Assembly: GCA_947179325.1 (NCBI GenBank)
Contig: CAMXAU010000011.1
Location: 1-64,000 of the forward strand
Source: an uncultured Bacteroidales bacterium
GTDB taxonomy: Bacteria; Bacteroidota; Bacteroidia; Bacteroidales; UBA932
Length of the DNA: 64,000 nt
Direction of reading: 5' to 3'
Shown: one piece after another, positions 9,192 to 18,735 of the stretch
Position numbering within the stretch: the first letter of the stretch is position 1
Layout of the letters: each line of letters opens with the position of its first letter
Made by a program: the position numbers and the translations under genes
The notes under the pieces: generated by a model
Databases searched by the model: none
Seen by the model: only the letters and a program-made list of their open reading frames with translations
Told to the model about the DNA's origin: nothing

Positions 9192-9812
9192 ATGAAAGTA
9201 ATATTGGTAAACGGAAGTCCGCACAAAGAAGGGTGCACATATACGGGATTAAAGGAAATAGAAAAGGTGCTCCGGGCGGAAGGCATTGACAGTGAAATCT
9301 TCTGGATCGGTCCGGCACCGCTTTCCGGCTGCCACGGATGTTCCAAATGTCTCGCCTCCGGGAGATGCGTCTTCAACGATTCCGTAAACGAATTCCTTGA
9401 CAAGGCAGAAGGTGCAGACGGTTTTATTTTCGGTTCACCTGTCCATTTCGCCAGTGCAGGAGGCTCAATAACATCATTCATGGACAGGGCATTCTACGGA
9501 AAGGGCAAGATATTCCGCCTGAAGCCGGCAGCTGCAATCGTGAGCTGCAGACGCGGAGGAGCCACAGCGACATTCGACCAGCTCAACAAATATTTCACAA
9601 TATCGTCCATGCCTATTGTCTCTTCAAAATACTGGAACATGATCCATGGCAACACGCCGGAAGAGGCTGTACGCGATGAAGAGGGCATGCAGACAATGCG
9701 TGAACTCGGGCGCAACATGGCATGGCTGCTCAAATGCATCGGTGCCGGAAAAGCAGCAGGCCTATGCCCTCCCGTGGCAGAAGACCCGGTCAAGACAAAT
9801 TTCATCCGGTAA
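9192..9812 (+). CDS. Flavodoxin-like NAD(P)H-dependent FMN reductase
   Basis: The 206-residue protein has the flavodoxin-like fold of the NADPH-dependent FMN reductase/iron-sulfur flavoprotein group. The N-terminal FMN phosphate loop is VILVNGSPHKEGCTYTGL (residues 3-20). A cysteine cluster follows at GCHGCSKCLASGRC (about 46-59), and the second flavin-contact block is GFIFGSPVHFASAG (about 75-88). The CxxCxxC-like cluster resembles iron-sulfur flavoproteins, though many family members keep the cysteines without a cluster. It probably acts as a cytoplasmic NAD(P)H:flavin or quinone reductase. The gene is transcribed alone and faces the DUF5689 gene across a shared hairpin. Confidence 0.85.
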   Translation: MKVILVNGSPHKEGCTYTGLKEIEKVLRAEGIDSEIFWIGPAPLSGCHGCSKCLASGRCVFNDSVNEFLDKAEGADGFIFGSPVHFASAGGSITSFMDRAFYGKGKIFRLKPAAAIVSCRRGGATATFDQLNKYFTISSMPIVSSKYWNMIHGNTPEEAVRDEEGMQTMRELGRNMAWLLKCIGAGKAAGLCPPVAEDPVKTNFIR

Positions 9813-9862
9813 AACCCACACGGAGCGTAAAACGCAAAACACGACTACACAGCAATATACAC

Positions 9863-9896
9863 AATGACGGGTGCCACATTTGCGGCACCCGTCATT
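9863..9896. terminator. Bidirectional hairpin between convergent genes
   Basis: A perfect 13-bp stem (9863-9875 with 9884-9896) and 8-base loop lies between the flavodoxin-like gene and the 3' end of the long minus-strand operon. Flanks are AT-rich but lack a clean T-run, so bidirectional termination is inferred from position and stem strength. Confidence 0.7.
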
Positions 9897-9934
9897 ACAT
9901 AAAATCAAACGTATCAATGAATTACATTTTGCGC

Positions 9935-11017
9935 CTACTTTATACCGTCCAGGTCAATCAGAATGAACTGGATTGATCCCTGGTACATGGTAAGCACACC
10001 TGTAGCATCAATTGTCTTATTGCCGTTAAGGACCTCCGGATCGATCTCTGCATCGCAGAACTTCGAGTATCCGCTTGTACGGATCTGAATTTTCCTCGAG
10101 CCCAGAGTGAAATACTGGCTGACAGAATACGCAGCCCTTTCAATCTGTATCGTCCCTGTCTCAGCCTCCTTGGCCCTCAGGTCACCCACTGTGCCATAGT
10201 TATAGTCTCCTGCATTTCCGACATCGCAGGCATCCCATACGCCAGAATCCAGATACTCCTTCATCTTGCTCTCTGACATTGCCCATGTCGTGATGCCCCA
10301 TGTCTTATCTGAAAGGAAAACCCTGTTGCCGGAATCCTTCTTGTTCTTGTTTGAATCAAGATAAAGCAGTGTAAAGGTCTCATCTGCATATTTCAGTCCC
10401 TTGAGAGTCACCAGGCGTCCTATATATTTGTTGGTAGCCTGCGTCGCTATCGTGGACGGAAGGTCCTGCTCAGTTATCTCAACTGGCTGCACCTCGTCCC
10501 CAAGCTCCCCCCTGAAGACATGCATGTCTATGATAAGCGGATTCTCGATATATGATGTCTCATACTCACCGCTCTGGTCCACAAACCCGAGCTGCACCAT
10601 TCCGCTTCCGCCATTGTTTCCGGATTTGTATCCGTACATGCCAAGCGTGAGACCGCTGCATTTCACATATACAGTCTGTCCCGGCTTATAGTCATTGTAA
10701 AGTCCGTTCTTGCCTATCTTAAGCTCTATTCCTCCTGTCTCGTCCTGGATATAGAAACTCTTGTAGAAGTTGCCCGGCTTATCGCTTGTAGAGACCTTTC
10801 CCCCGATGATTATGTCCTGGTCGATGTTCCATGGATTTCCAGAACCTACTTCATACATTCCCGCCAGTTCTGCAATGGTATGCGTCGGCTGCATCTGGAC
10901 AGGCTCCCAATGCTCCGGATCCGGATATTTCCCTGTGAAGACCGGCTCGAACTCATCGCATGAAACCAGACAGGACATTGCAGCCACGGCCAGTATTATG
11001 TTCTTTATTTTAAGCAT
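9935..11017 (-). CDS. DUF5689 lipoprotein (OB-fold-like)
   Basis: The last gene of the minus-strand operon encodes a 360-residue lipoprotein (AAMSCLVSC, likely lipidated cysteine near 20). Its body is the DUF5689 module: THTIAELAGMY near residue 44, a beta-rich OB-like core with GGKVSTSD and YIQDETGGIELKIG (about 70-105), and GQTVYVKCSGLTLG. DUF5689 resembles bacterial OB-fold nucleic-acid-binding modules such as those in YhcR. This is family knowledge and not shown here. It follows the TonB-dependent receptor after 31 bases. I infer that it is the surface lipoprotein partner of that receptor, analogous to SusD but for a different ligand. Confidence 0.85.
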   Translation of the reverse strand: MLKIKNIILAVAAMSCLVSCDEFEPVFTGKYPDPEHWEPVQMQPTHTIAELAGMYEVGSGNPWNIDQDIIIGGKVSTSDKPGNFYKSFYIQDETGGIELKIGKNGLYNDYKPGQTVYVKCSGLTLGMYGYKSGNNGGSGMVQLGFVDQSGEYETSYIENPLIIDMHVFRGELGDEVQPVEITEQDLPSTIATQATNKYIGRLVTLKGLKYADETFTLLYLDSNKNKKDSGNRVFLSDKTWGITTWAMSESKMKEYLDSGVWDACDVGNAGDYNYGTVGDLRAKEAETGTIQIERAAYSVSQYFTLGSRKIQIRTSGYSKFCDAEIDPEVLNGNKTIDATGVLTMYQGSIQFILIDLDGIK

Positions 11018-11048
11018 AATTCAATATTTTAACTATTCACAGCTTCAA

Positions 11049-13997
11049 TTAGAACCTGAAATAAATGTTCAACATATAGTTTGCACCGCACATGTAGAAA
11101 TACTTAGGGTCAAAACGGTAGTATCTGTCTTTTCCGGAGCTGCTGATGAGACGTGTCTGCTCATATCCTCCAGTCTTGACATTCCTGTTGTTAAGGATAT
11201 TCTTGACCTCCAGAGAGAATCCGAGGCTGTATGTCCTCTTGATATACCATGATTTTCCAAGGCTTGCATTGAGGAGGAACACTGGGTCAAACTTCTCCTG
11301 GGCTGCCATATACTCTATCTCCGCCGGTGATGCAATCCCGTCCGGACCGCTGACAGCCATCTCTGTCCTGTAGAGAGGGTTCATGTCAAGGTATGAATCT
11401 GTAAAGAACTGGCCGTTAACCTCGAAGAACCAATATGAGTTGGTCCTGTAGTTCAGGGCAAGGCAAGTTGCAAGCTGAGGTGTTCCAGGGACATAATGCT
11501 TCTGGTTCTTCGCCACAGCATAATTGCCGTCAAGGTCAATCTCATATGCTACAGAACCGTCTTCAAGGACACCTTTCTTGAACACAGGGTGGCTCTTCCA
11601 GTATGGAACCTCCTTGTTGTCAAAGATCACCTCCGCGCTGTTGTCGACAGTCTGTGTCATCAGAGGATTGGATGTATAGATATATTCTCCCCAGCTCAGA
11701 ACGGCAGACAATGACAGCCCCTGCACAAAGAGAGGAACCTGCGCACCGAACTCTATGCCGGCATGCCTCTGGTCTATGCCTGTCATCGAGAAATTGGTGA
11801 ATGAGTTCTGTGAGTCATCATAGAAGCTCATCACATCAGTCTGGTCCATTATCTTGGTCCAGAACCCTGTCACACGCAGATTATATCCATTGTTGCTCCA
11901 CTGATATGAAAGGTCGGCAGAAACAGTCTTCTGTGTAGTCAGGTTCGGGATGAGCGTGTTCCTTGTACGAGGTGAGACAAAAGCCTGGTTGAATGTAGGC
12001 GCATCATTGAAATAGCCCGCATTCAGCGAAACCCTGTGACCTCCGGTAAACACATACGCTGCTCCAAGCTTTGCCCTGTATGTAAAGAAGCGGCTGACAT
12101 CTGACTTGCCCTTGGAAGAAATGACATTCCCGTATGAGTCATATGATGTCAGGTTCTTGCCGTTGACAACTATTTCGTTCCCGTTGTCATCAAGGCCTGC
12201 AAAAAGCCCCTTCCTCATGAGACCCTCACGCCAGAAGCTCTCATATCCTGCAGACAGGGCCACATTTCCTGTGAATCCTCCTTTCTCAAAAAGTCCGTTG
12301 GCCCAGATCCCCGCATTGCGCACCTGTGCATAGTAGTCATAGCCATATTTGTCGCCGACACCTATCCTCTGGGCTGTTCCGTTGGCAAGCCAATAGTCAA
12401 GGTCATTCTGTATAAGAGCCTCGGAAGAAGCAAAATCCCTCTCTGCGAACTGGTCGATATTCACATAGTACTGGCCTCCGAGGAGATCTTTCATCTTCTT
12501 GTAGTTCTCAGTACGGTTCCATTTAAGGTCAAGGCCTCCCATGAGTGTGAACATGTCATTGGCACGCCATTTAACGTTGGCAGCAAAATTCACATCATTC
12601 TGGTCCACATGACGCTCCTCAAGGGCATATTTGGACCTGCCGTCCTCATTGTTGTAGTTTACATTGTAGAGACGGTCCCAGTTGATATGCTGATAATTGT
12701 CATAGATGCCCGAATGGTTGGTCCACATCTCCTGCGCCCACGCATATTTGGACTCATTGACACGGTTATAGTCATCATCCTCTATCCAGGCATAGCTTGG
12801 AAGGTTACGGTAATAATCCGGTCTCGGGTCTGCTGCATCATACCAGTCAAGCGCGCTATAGCCGTTGAATCCGGTCCTGTAGAGCAATGTAGCGGAAGCC
12901 TCAAGGTTGTCAGAAGGGGTTGCGGTATACTTAAGCACTGTAACCGGCTCGAATGTCCTGCGGACACGCGCATTGCGCACCTTACCGTTCTGGTATCCCC
13001 AGTTGGAGTTATACATGTTGTCACCCATCAGGTCATAGACTTCCTGGGTAGAAGCATTCTGCGCCCCCCTCTGTCCCGGTGCCGCGAAGGTAGCCAGGCT
13101 CAGGCGATGCACATCATTGAATTTCTTCTCGACACCTGCATAATATGAGAAGTTACGGTAATAGACACCCTTGATCCAGTCGTTTCCACCGATACGGGCA
13201 GAGACGTTGAATGCATACGACCAGCCGTTGTCAAGCTCACCTGAAGCATAGTTGGCCATCACACGCAGACGGTACAGGGCGCTGTTGCTCAGCACGCTGA
13301 ACCTCCATCCCTGACGCACGGAAGCAGGATTCGCCAGGATATTGGTAACACCGTTATATCCTCCGATTCCATACTCAGACGCCTCGACTCCCATTGTAGT
13401 CTCCTTGCTTCTCATGGCCTCATTCAGGCCGCTCCACAAAGAGTATGGGGAATATCCGGTAATAGCGTCATTCATCTTCACTCCACTGACATAGACATCC
13501 TGGGTCTCATTGTTGTATCCCCTGTTCTTGAAGCGGATTGCACTGAATCCATAGCCTGCAAGACTGTTGTACACATCATTGGACCCGAAAAGGATTGTAG
13601 GGTTGTCCGTATATCCGGAGTCATCCATGTCAAACTCAATAAAGCTGGAGTCATCGACATCCTTAACCTGCTGGCTTGCAACCATGGAGACAAATATCAG
13701 GTCCTTCACAAATCCCTTGTCGACAGTGACATTGACATTCACGTCATTGAATCCTGGAGCCTTTACAGACATGGCATATATACCGTCTTCAAGACCCTCA
13801 AACAAGAATTTTCCATCATGTGCAGACTTCCCGGAAAGGACTGTCTCGCCATTCTGGTAAAGAGTTATAACCGCACCTGCCACGGGAACACGTCCGGAAC
13901 GGTTCACCACTGTACCCTTGACTCCACCTGAAGCCTGGGCGAAGAGCGAAACCGAACACAAGACAGCCGCAAAAGCAACAATCAGTTTTCTAAGCAT
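11049..13997 (-). CDS. TonB-dependent outer-membrane receptor
   Basis: This 982-residue protein should be an active importer in the outer membrane. It has a signal peptide (MLRKLIVAFAAVLCSVSLFA), a carboxypeptidase-regulatory-like beta domain (about 24-110, GVKGTVVNRSG) and a plug region containing AIRFKNRGYNN and VYVSGVKMND. A 22-strand-type beta barrel follows, ending in an aromatic residue (NIYFRF), the usual barrel-assembly signal. It is not a typical SusC, and no SusD gene is adjacent. The partner genes encode two nucleases and DUF5689 lipoproteins. I infer that the cargo is nucleotides or oligonucleotides. It lies 16 bases after the EEP gene. Confidence 0.92.
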   Translation of the reverse strand: MLRKLIVAFAAVLCSVSLFAQASGGVKGTVVNRSGRVPVAGAVITLYQNGETVLSGKSAHDGKFLFEGLEDGIYAMSVKAPGFNDVNVNVTVDKGFVKDLIFVSMVASQQVKDVDDSSFIEFDMDDSGYTDNPTILFGSNDVYNSLAGYGFSAIRFKNRGYNNETQDVYVSGVKMNDAITGYSPYSLWSGLNEAMRSKETTMGVEASEYGIGGYNGVTNILANPASVRQGWRFSVLSNSALYRLRVMANYASGELDNGWSYAFNVSARIGGNDWIKGVYYRNFSYYAGVEKKFNDVHRLSLATFAAPGQRGAQNASTQEVYDLMGDNMYNSNWGYQNGKVRNARVRRTFEPVTVLKYTATPSDNLEASATLLYRTGFNGYSALDWYDAADPRPDYYRNLPSYAWIEDDDYNRVNESKYAWAQEMWTNHSGIYDNYQHINWDRLYNVNYNNEDGRSKYALEERHVDQNDVNFAANVKWRANDMFTLMGGLDLKWNRTENYKKMKDLLGGQYYVNIDQFAERDFASSEALIQNDLDYWLANGTAQRIGVGDKYGYDYYAQVRNAGIWANGLFEKGGFTGNVALSAGYESFWREGLMRKGLFAGLDDNGNEIVVNGKNLTSYDSYGNVISSKGKSDVSRFFTYRAKLGAAYVFTGGHRVSLNAGYFNDAPTFNQAFVSPRTRNTLIPNLTTQKTVSADLSYQWSNNGYNLRVTGFWTKIMDQTDVMSFYDDSQNSFTNFSMTGIDQRHAGIEFGAQVPLFVQGLSLSAVLSWGEYIYTSNPLMTQTVDNSAEVIFDNKEVPYWKSHPVFKKGVLEDGSVAYEIDLDGNYAVAKNQKHYVPGTPQLATCLALNYRTNSYWFFEVNGQFFTDSYLDMNPLYRTEMAVSGPDGIASPAEIEYMAAQEKFDPVFLLNASLGKSWYIKRTYSLGFSLEVKNILNNRNVKTGGYEQTRLISSSGKDRYYRFDPKYFYMCGANYMLNIYFRF

Positions 13998-14013
13998 TTC
14001 GTTATAGTTTTTG

Positions 14014-15093
14014 TTATTTACTTATCACAATATATGTAGGATAGTGGTCGCTGTATCCTCCGATAAAGGCTCCTCCGGAGAAAGTCCTGAAAGGAGTACC
14101 TTTATACTGCCCTTTCTGCACTGTCATGAAAGGACGCTTGAAGATTACACCGTAATGTCCCTTCTTGTTGACCGGACGGATCTTCAGTCCGCCATCCGGA
14201 GCATTGAGGAGATTACTGTTGACCAGGATAAGGTCATAGATGCTCCACTCGCCGCGATATGCAAGAGAGCCGAAGCCTGCCTTATACATTGAAAGGAACG
14301 GAGAGAAGAAGTCCTTGTCCGTGACCTCATCCACATTCTCCTTTCCATGGAGATAGACTGCCATGCTGTCATCGGTAGGGTTGTCATTCATGTCGCCCAT
14401 TGCGGCTATCTTGATCCCCGGATATTTCTCCATCATGCCCATGGCATGGTTGTAGATGATTTCTCCGCCACGGCTCCTGAGATCTCCGCCCTTGCCTCCG
14501 ATACGTGACGGAAGGTGGGCCACATAGAACGCAAAGTGCTCTCCATCAATAAGTCCATGCACCATGAGTATATCCCTTGTGCGGAAATCGTCCTGGCCAG
14601 CCTTGTCCATGCTGAACTCAATGTCAGAATCAAATGTAAACGGAATGGATTCGCTGTCAAGATAGGTGAACTGCTCCGGCTTATAGAGAAGGGCGACATC
14701 TACACCGCGCCTGTCCGGACCGTCATAATGCACTATCTGGTAATTAGCATCAGCTATTTCTGGCTGGCTGACAAGGTCTTCAAGCACAAGGCGGTTTTCA
14801 ATCTCGCTGACTCCGAGAATAGTATGATAACGTCCATTGGCATCTGCCATAGCCTTTATTACTGTAGCCATGTTGTGGAGCTTCTTGGTATATTTAGCCT
14901 CTGTCCACTTGTTCTTGCCATCCGGAAGGAACTCCTCGTCGTTCTTTGCCGGGTCATCATATATGTCAAAGAGGTTCTCCAGGTTATAGAAGCCTATGAC
15001 ATAGTTACGTCCAGCCTTTGATTTGTCTGCAGTCTGGGCCGAGACATTAAGCCCGAGCACCAGAAGCACAATCACATATATAATACGTTTCAT
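14014..15093 (-). CDS. Secreted endonuclease/exonuclease/phosphatase (EEP) family protein
   Basis: The 359-residue protein has a cleavable signal peptide (ending NVSAQ, near residue 20) and the complete EEP (DNase I-like) catalytic set. Visible residues are Asn38 in FYNLENLF, Glu97 in GVSEIENR, His193 in VAHLPSR, Asp234/Asn236 in GDMNDNP, and the terminal Asp349-His350 in YSDHYP. These metal-dependent phosphoesterases include DNase I, exonuclease III and nucleotide phosphatases. The spaced WSIYDLILV block also fits. Export plus linkage to a NUC nuclease and a TonB receptor argues for extracellular or periplasmic digestion of nucleic acid. The exact substrate cannot be read from the motif set. 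Confidence 0.9.
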   Translation of the reverse strand: MKRIIYVIVLLVLGLNVSAQTADKSKAGRNYVIGFYNLENLFDIYDDPAKNDEEFLPDGKNKWTEAKYTKKLHNMATVIKAMADANGRYHTILGVSEIENRLVLEDLVSQPEIADANYQIVHYDGPDRRGVDVALLYKPEQFTYLDSESIPFTFDSDIEFSMDKAGQDDFRTRDILMVHGLIDGEHFAFYVAHLPSRIGGKGGDLRSRGGEIIYNHAMGMMEKYPGIKIAAMGDMNDNPTDDSMAVYLHGKENVDEVTDKDFFSPFLSMYKAGFGSLAYRGEWSIYDLILVNSNLLNAPDGGLKIRPVNKKGHYGVIFKRPFMTVQKGQYKGTPFRTFSGGAFIGGYSDHYPTYIVISK

Positions 15094-15108
15094 TGTGGTT
15101 TATGTTTG

Positions 15109-16308
15109 TTAATACCAATATTCGTCACGGGTAGACTCAACCCTGCCGGCCAGGTCATTGCCGATCTTGCCTGGAAGATTCACAAAGAAGTCCTCCCCGA
15201 CCTTTTCCTCCAGGGCATCCACTGTCATGGCCTTGTCCATATAGCTTCCAGAATATCCGGCATGGTCAAAATAAAAGGCTATTGAAGTATATCCTCCGGT
15301 AGTAGGCGTAATGCCGACCGTACCGTTCTTCTTGTACCCAAGGAGAGCCTTATAATATCCCACAGGAACCGTAACAGCCTTGCCGTCATTGTCGTAGGCC
15401 ACCTTTGTACTTCCCTCGATGACACATCCTGTGACAACATAAAGCGTATCAAAGGCCCTTGCCCAGTCCCTTACCTTGCTTTCAAGATTCGCCCACACGT
15501 TCTGGTTCAACGTACCGAGCTGAGGCGTCATGTTCGTCCCATAGAAAGTCGTCACATTCGCCTCATAGTTAAGAAGATCCGCTGACGGCAGCTGATGTCC
15601 GCGGTCATATCCGCCCTTGTAGCCGCTATAGAGGACAGCCTGAAGCTCCCTTGGCACCTTAGGGTCAAGGCCCCACTTGTCTGTACGCGAGCCAGAGCCG
15701 ATTGTAGTTGCATTCATAGGATATGCGACCCAATGGGAAACAAGCGCATCGGTATCATAACGGCATGACCAGCTGCGGAGTGTCGTACCAGTGGAAGGAA
15801 AAGTCTGGTAATGGGTAAGGAAATAGAGGTTTTCCTCCTCTGACATAAGAGGAAGTTCAAGCCACCCCGGAACAGGGTCCGACTGGATGCCGACAGGCGG
15901 CACCGGCGGGTTCGGGGTCTCACCTCCACCGGCCTGCGGTATTCCCTGCACAACCGTGCACCTTGCCTCTTTATGTCCGGTCCTTGATGTGAGAACCACT
16001 ACGATAGAGCGTTCCTCCTCAGCTGTATTCTCTTCGTATGTGAATATGATATTTGACTTGCTGCCGGAGCCTGAATACTGGTTCAAGGCCCCCCATACTC
16101 CAGAGTCGTCATTAGGCTCCAGGGCAAGATTCCAGTCAACTGAAGAGGTCACCACGACAAATGCCGACCCTCCCTTGCCTGAAAGCTTTTCTCCATCCAT
16201 TCTTACATAAACGCTGAATTCTCCATCATCAAGTTCTTCACAGGATGAGAGAGAAAGTGCCGACAATGCAATGACTGAATAGATGAGATAACGAAAGTAT
16301 CTTGTCAT
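15109..16308 (-). CDS. DNA/RNA non-specific endonuclease (NUC family) lipoprotein
   Basis: This 399-residue lipoprotein (lipobox LSSC, cysteine near 23) has a BACON-like beta domain at about 30-122, a proline-rich linker (TPNPPVPPVG) and a NUC nuclease domain at about 150-399. The catalytic motif DRGH is complete at residues 235-238 (GYDRGHQLPSADLL). The magnesium-binding asparagine is expected at N268 in TLNQNVWANLE. NUC enzymes (for example Serratia nuclease) cut single- and double-stranded DNA and RNA using magnesium. I infer a cell-surface anchored nuclease with the BACON domain as spacer. It lies between the OB-fold lipoprotein and the EEP gene, 15 bases from the latter. Confidence 0.93.
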   Translation of the reverse strand: MTRYFRYLIYSVIALSALSLSSCEELDDGEFSVYVRMDGEKLSGKGGSAFVVVTSSVDWNLALEPNDDSGVWGALNQYSGSGSKSNIIFTYEENTAEEERSIVVVLTSRTGHKEARCTVVQGIPQAGGGETPNPPVPPVGIQSDPVPGWLELPLMSEEENLYFLTHYQTFPSTGTTLRSWSCRYDTDALVSHWVAYPMNATTIGSGSRTDKWGLDPKVPRELQAVLYSGYKGGYDRGHQLPSADLLNYEANVTTFYGTNMTPQLGTLNQNVWANLESKVRDWARAFDTLYVVTGCVIEGSTKVAYDNDGKAVTVPVGYYKALLGYKKNGTVGITPTTGGYTSIAFYFDHAGYSGSYMDKAMTVDALEEKVGEDFFVNLPGKIGNDLAGRVESTRDEYWY

Positions 16309-16322
16309 TTATTTTTAGATAA

Positions 16323-16354
16323 TAAAGGGTTGCCCGGGGGTCCGGGCAGCCCTT
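16323..16354 (-). terminator. Hairpin between operon genes, possible attenuator
   Basis: Stem arms AAAGGG/CCCTTT (16323-16328 with 16349-16354) and TGCCCGG/CCGGGCA (16330-16336 with 16341-16347) form a strong two-part hairpin. It lies between the BACON/OB lipoprotein gene and the nuclease gene. It has no clear T-run and may end part of the transcripts or protect the upstream message. Confidence 0.55.
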
Positions 16355-16378
16355 TAGATTATTCAAAACATGGCTGGG

Positions 16379-18538
16379 TTATTCTGCTCCCCAAAAAGCC
16401 ACTTTCTTAAATTGTACAAACCTATTAGTAGAGCCGCTTACAGTTACGTTAAATACAAATTTGTAATAACAATTTGCAGGGAAGACATCTCCGTTTGTCA
16501 ATTCAATATCACCTTCTTCGTATCCAAAAGCGACCTCTGACGCATTGCTGAAATCAGCATTCGTAGAGTACAACAGTTTGCAGGAATTCACTGTAATGCT
16601 GGAAGCTGTTCCAAGCGTAAGTACAATCTTGGTAAGTTCCTTGTCGTAAGGTGTCTTTGAATAAACAGTCCTGTCTGTATCTGTAATACTCTTTCCTCCA
16701 AGCCTCCATGGATTTATCTGAGTGTTTCCATTGACATTCCATGTAATACCATCTACAGTTATGTCACAATTGCCTGCATATGAATTATTTGACCCCTGGA
16801 GATCGCCTGTCGAATCAAGAGTATACAATAATACAGATTCCCCAGAACCACCAGACGACTTCTTGGCCTGGGTAATAGTGATCTCATAAGACTTGACTGC
16901 AGCATCCTCTGTTGTAGAGACAGTAACCTTTGCAGTCCTTGCAGCCTCCTCTGACTCATTCTTTTTAAGTTCAAGAACTACATCGTCAGCACCGTTGCCG
17001 CTCTCTCCGTAAAGGATTGTAACCCAGTCTGAGCCTTCTGTTATGGAAGCTGTCCATGAGACATTTCCGCTTACCTTGAATGTTGCAGACTCAGCCTCGG
17101 CAGATACATTGATGGAAGTAGTCGAGACAGAAAGCCTCTTGGTGTCATCATCTGTCTTGCCATTGAGAGATACAATTTTACTGCCGGTATTGACCTCAGG
17201 AGTATTGCCCTTGAAATTAATGAGCTTTCCACAGATAAGCACGTTGTCACCTACCTTGATCTGGTCTGTTGCAGTAAACTTGTCACCGTTAAGGTAATAT
17301 CCGCGATATACCATGAACTGACCTGCAGTCGTACCGTCATCCGAAATATAGTAGGTTGCATTTCCATAGGTACCAGTATCAATTTCTGAAACAGATGAAA
17401 TGATTCCTTTAATATATACCTCTTCAGAAGGGCTATCAGCTGCAAGCGCATTTGTTGCAGCAAGTGCTCCGGCAACATTATATGGAGAAGCCTCAGAGCC
17501 GTCTCCCTCTGGAGTGCCGACAATATCACCTCCGGTAGACCCGCCGACAAGTTCAACTCCTGTAGAGAAGTCTATTGCAGCACCAGCTACAGACGAGATT
17601 GAAAGGTCAAGGTCATCAATACGGTATGTACTTGCCTCTGTAGTCGTGAAATAGAGATAGAGCTTAGATGTATTGTCAGGAAGTGTGAATACTGAAGTAG
17701 CAAGATCCCATTTCGCATCCTGCGCAGTACCTGACGCAAATGTATAGTCAAGCTTCACCCATTTTGCTCCATCGTTGCTGACATATACCGAGAACTGGTT
17801 CGCATCGAAAAGGCTTCCGCCTGCTGCCGCGCCATAGACGCTTCTGATTGCGCCGAATGAAAGCTTGTAGTCTTTCTTGGAAGCATCAAGGGTGATGTTC
17901 CTTACCTGGAAATAGTTCCCGCTTGCGAAGAAGATGTTGTTTTTGCCAGAGCCTGCATATACAGAAGCAGTATTGCCTTCATTTGAGGAATTGGCGAATC
18001 CGCTACCTGTCCTTACAGACACTGCAGATGAAGCATATTCAACAGATGAGATTCCTGTACCTTTCTCATTCTTCCATGCATCGCTGCTGTCAAGGAACGG
18101 CCATCCGCTGCTGTTGACTGCAAGTTCCTTGTCAAAATCATTATGGTAGACAATCAGGTCCTCAGCAGAGCCGCCCTCTCCTACCTGGGAGACTGTGAGC
18201 GTAGTCTGCAATGTTCCGATTGTGAATACAACTGATTCGCTGCGGTTGGTTCCAGCGTTTGCTGTCACAGTGATCTCTACAGTTGTTCCGTTCAGTGTTG
18301 CTCCACCAGACAAAGGGTTTATGGCAATCCACTCAGGAAGCTTCTCTGCATCCTTAACTTTCCAGTCCCTTGTCGAAACCAGCGTTACTGTCTTGGTGTC
18401 AGCAACAGGTGCATCGAATTCAAGTGTCTCTGAAGACAATTCAATCTTCAGTTCATTTGACTTAGGGTCATCTTCCTTACAGCCGACAAAAACTGCTGCA
18501 GAAACGAAGATTCCCATGATTAAATTCCTCAATTTCAT
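16379..18538 (-). CDS. BACON and OB-fold multidomain surface lipoprotein
   Basis: The first gene of the operon encodes 719 residues with a lipoprotein signal (VFVGC, cysteine near 20). Domains in order are: BACON (about 28-125, ending TLTVSQVG); a jelly-roll or choice-of-anchor-like region (about 130-315, FDKELAVNSSGWPF to RIDDLDLSIS); an OB-fold module of DUF5689/DUF6359 type (about 345-460, containing VYIKGIISSV and GDNVLICGKL); a second BACON (about 465-570); and a C-terminal beta-sandwich (about 575-719). The OB module suggests nucleic-acid binding. The other domains look like spacers or adhesion modules. It is probably a surface capture protein. The -7 box at 18593-18601 would drive the operon. 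Confidence 0.85.
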   Translation of the reverse strand: MKLRNLIMGIFVSAAVFVGCKEDDPKSNELKIELSSETLEFDAPVADTKTVTLVSTRDWKVKDAEKLPEWIAINPLSGGATLNGTTVEITVTANAGTNRSESVVFTIGTLQTTLTVSQVGEGGSAEDLIVYHNDFDKELAVNSSGWPFLDSSDAWKNEKGTGISSVEYASSAVSVRTGSGFANSSNEGNTASVYAGSGKNNIFFASGNYFQVRNITLDASKKDYKLSFGAIRSVYGAAAGGSLFDANQFSVYVSNDGAKWVKLDYTFASGTAQDAKWDLATSVFTLPDNTSKLYLYFTTTEASTYRIDDLDLSISSVAGAAIDFSTGVELVGGSTGGDIVGTPEGDGSEASPYNVAGALAATNALAADSPSEEVYIKGIISSVSEIDTGTYGNATYYISDDGTTAGQFMVYRGYYLNGDKFTATDQIKVGDNVLICGKLINFKGNTPEVNTGSKIVSLNGKTDDDTKRLSVSTTSINVSAEAESATFKVSGNVSWTASITEGSDWVTILYGESGNGADDVVLELKKNESEEAARTAKVTVSTTEDAAVKSYEITITQAKKSSGGSGESVLLYTLDSTGDLQGSNNSYAGNCDITVDGITWNVNGNTQINPWRLGGKSITDTDRTVYSKTPYDKELTKIVLTLGTASSITVNSCKLLYSTNADFSNASEVAFGYEEGDIELTNGDVFPANCYYKFVFNVTVSGSTNRFVQFKKVAFWGAE

Positions 18539-18592
18539 AGTAATTGACGTTTATTTAATAATAATTTATTATTTCCCAACACACATTTCACG

Positions 18593-18601
18593 GCAAATAT
18601 A
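18593..18601 (-). promoter_or_regulatory. -7 box of the nuclease/receptor operon
   Basis: On the minus strand this reads TATATTTGC, an exact match to the Bacteroidota -7 consensus. It lies 55 bases upstream of the first gene of the five-gene operon running to 9935. Confidence 0.65.
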
Positions 18602-18697
18602 AACATTTATTGCTACAGATTGTCATTTATGTACTGTTTTGTGCGTATAGTTTTATATCGGCCGGCTCAAGCATCCTAAATATCCAGACAAAAAAAT

Positions 18698-18706
18698 TAT
18701 CTTTGT
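18698..18706 (+). promoter_or_regulatory. -7 box of the HipA-like/HIRAN cassette
   Basis: TATCTTTGT matches the -7 consensus and sits 30 bases upstream of the kinase start. The cassette therefore carries its own promoter, facing away from the nuclease operon promoter about 100 bases away. Confidence 0.65.
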
Positions 18707-18735
18707 GATTTGATGCAATAATTGAAGATGTATAT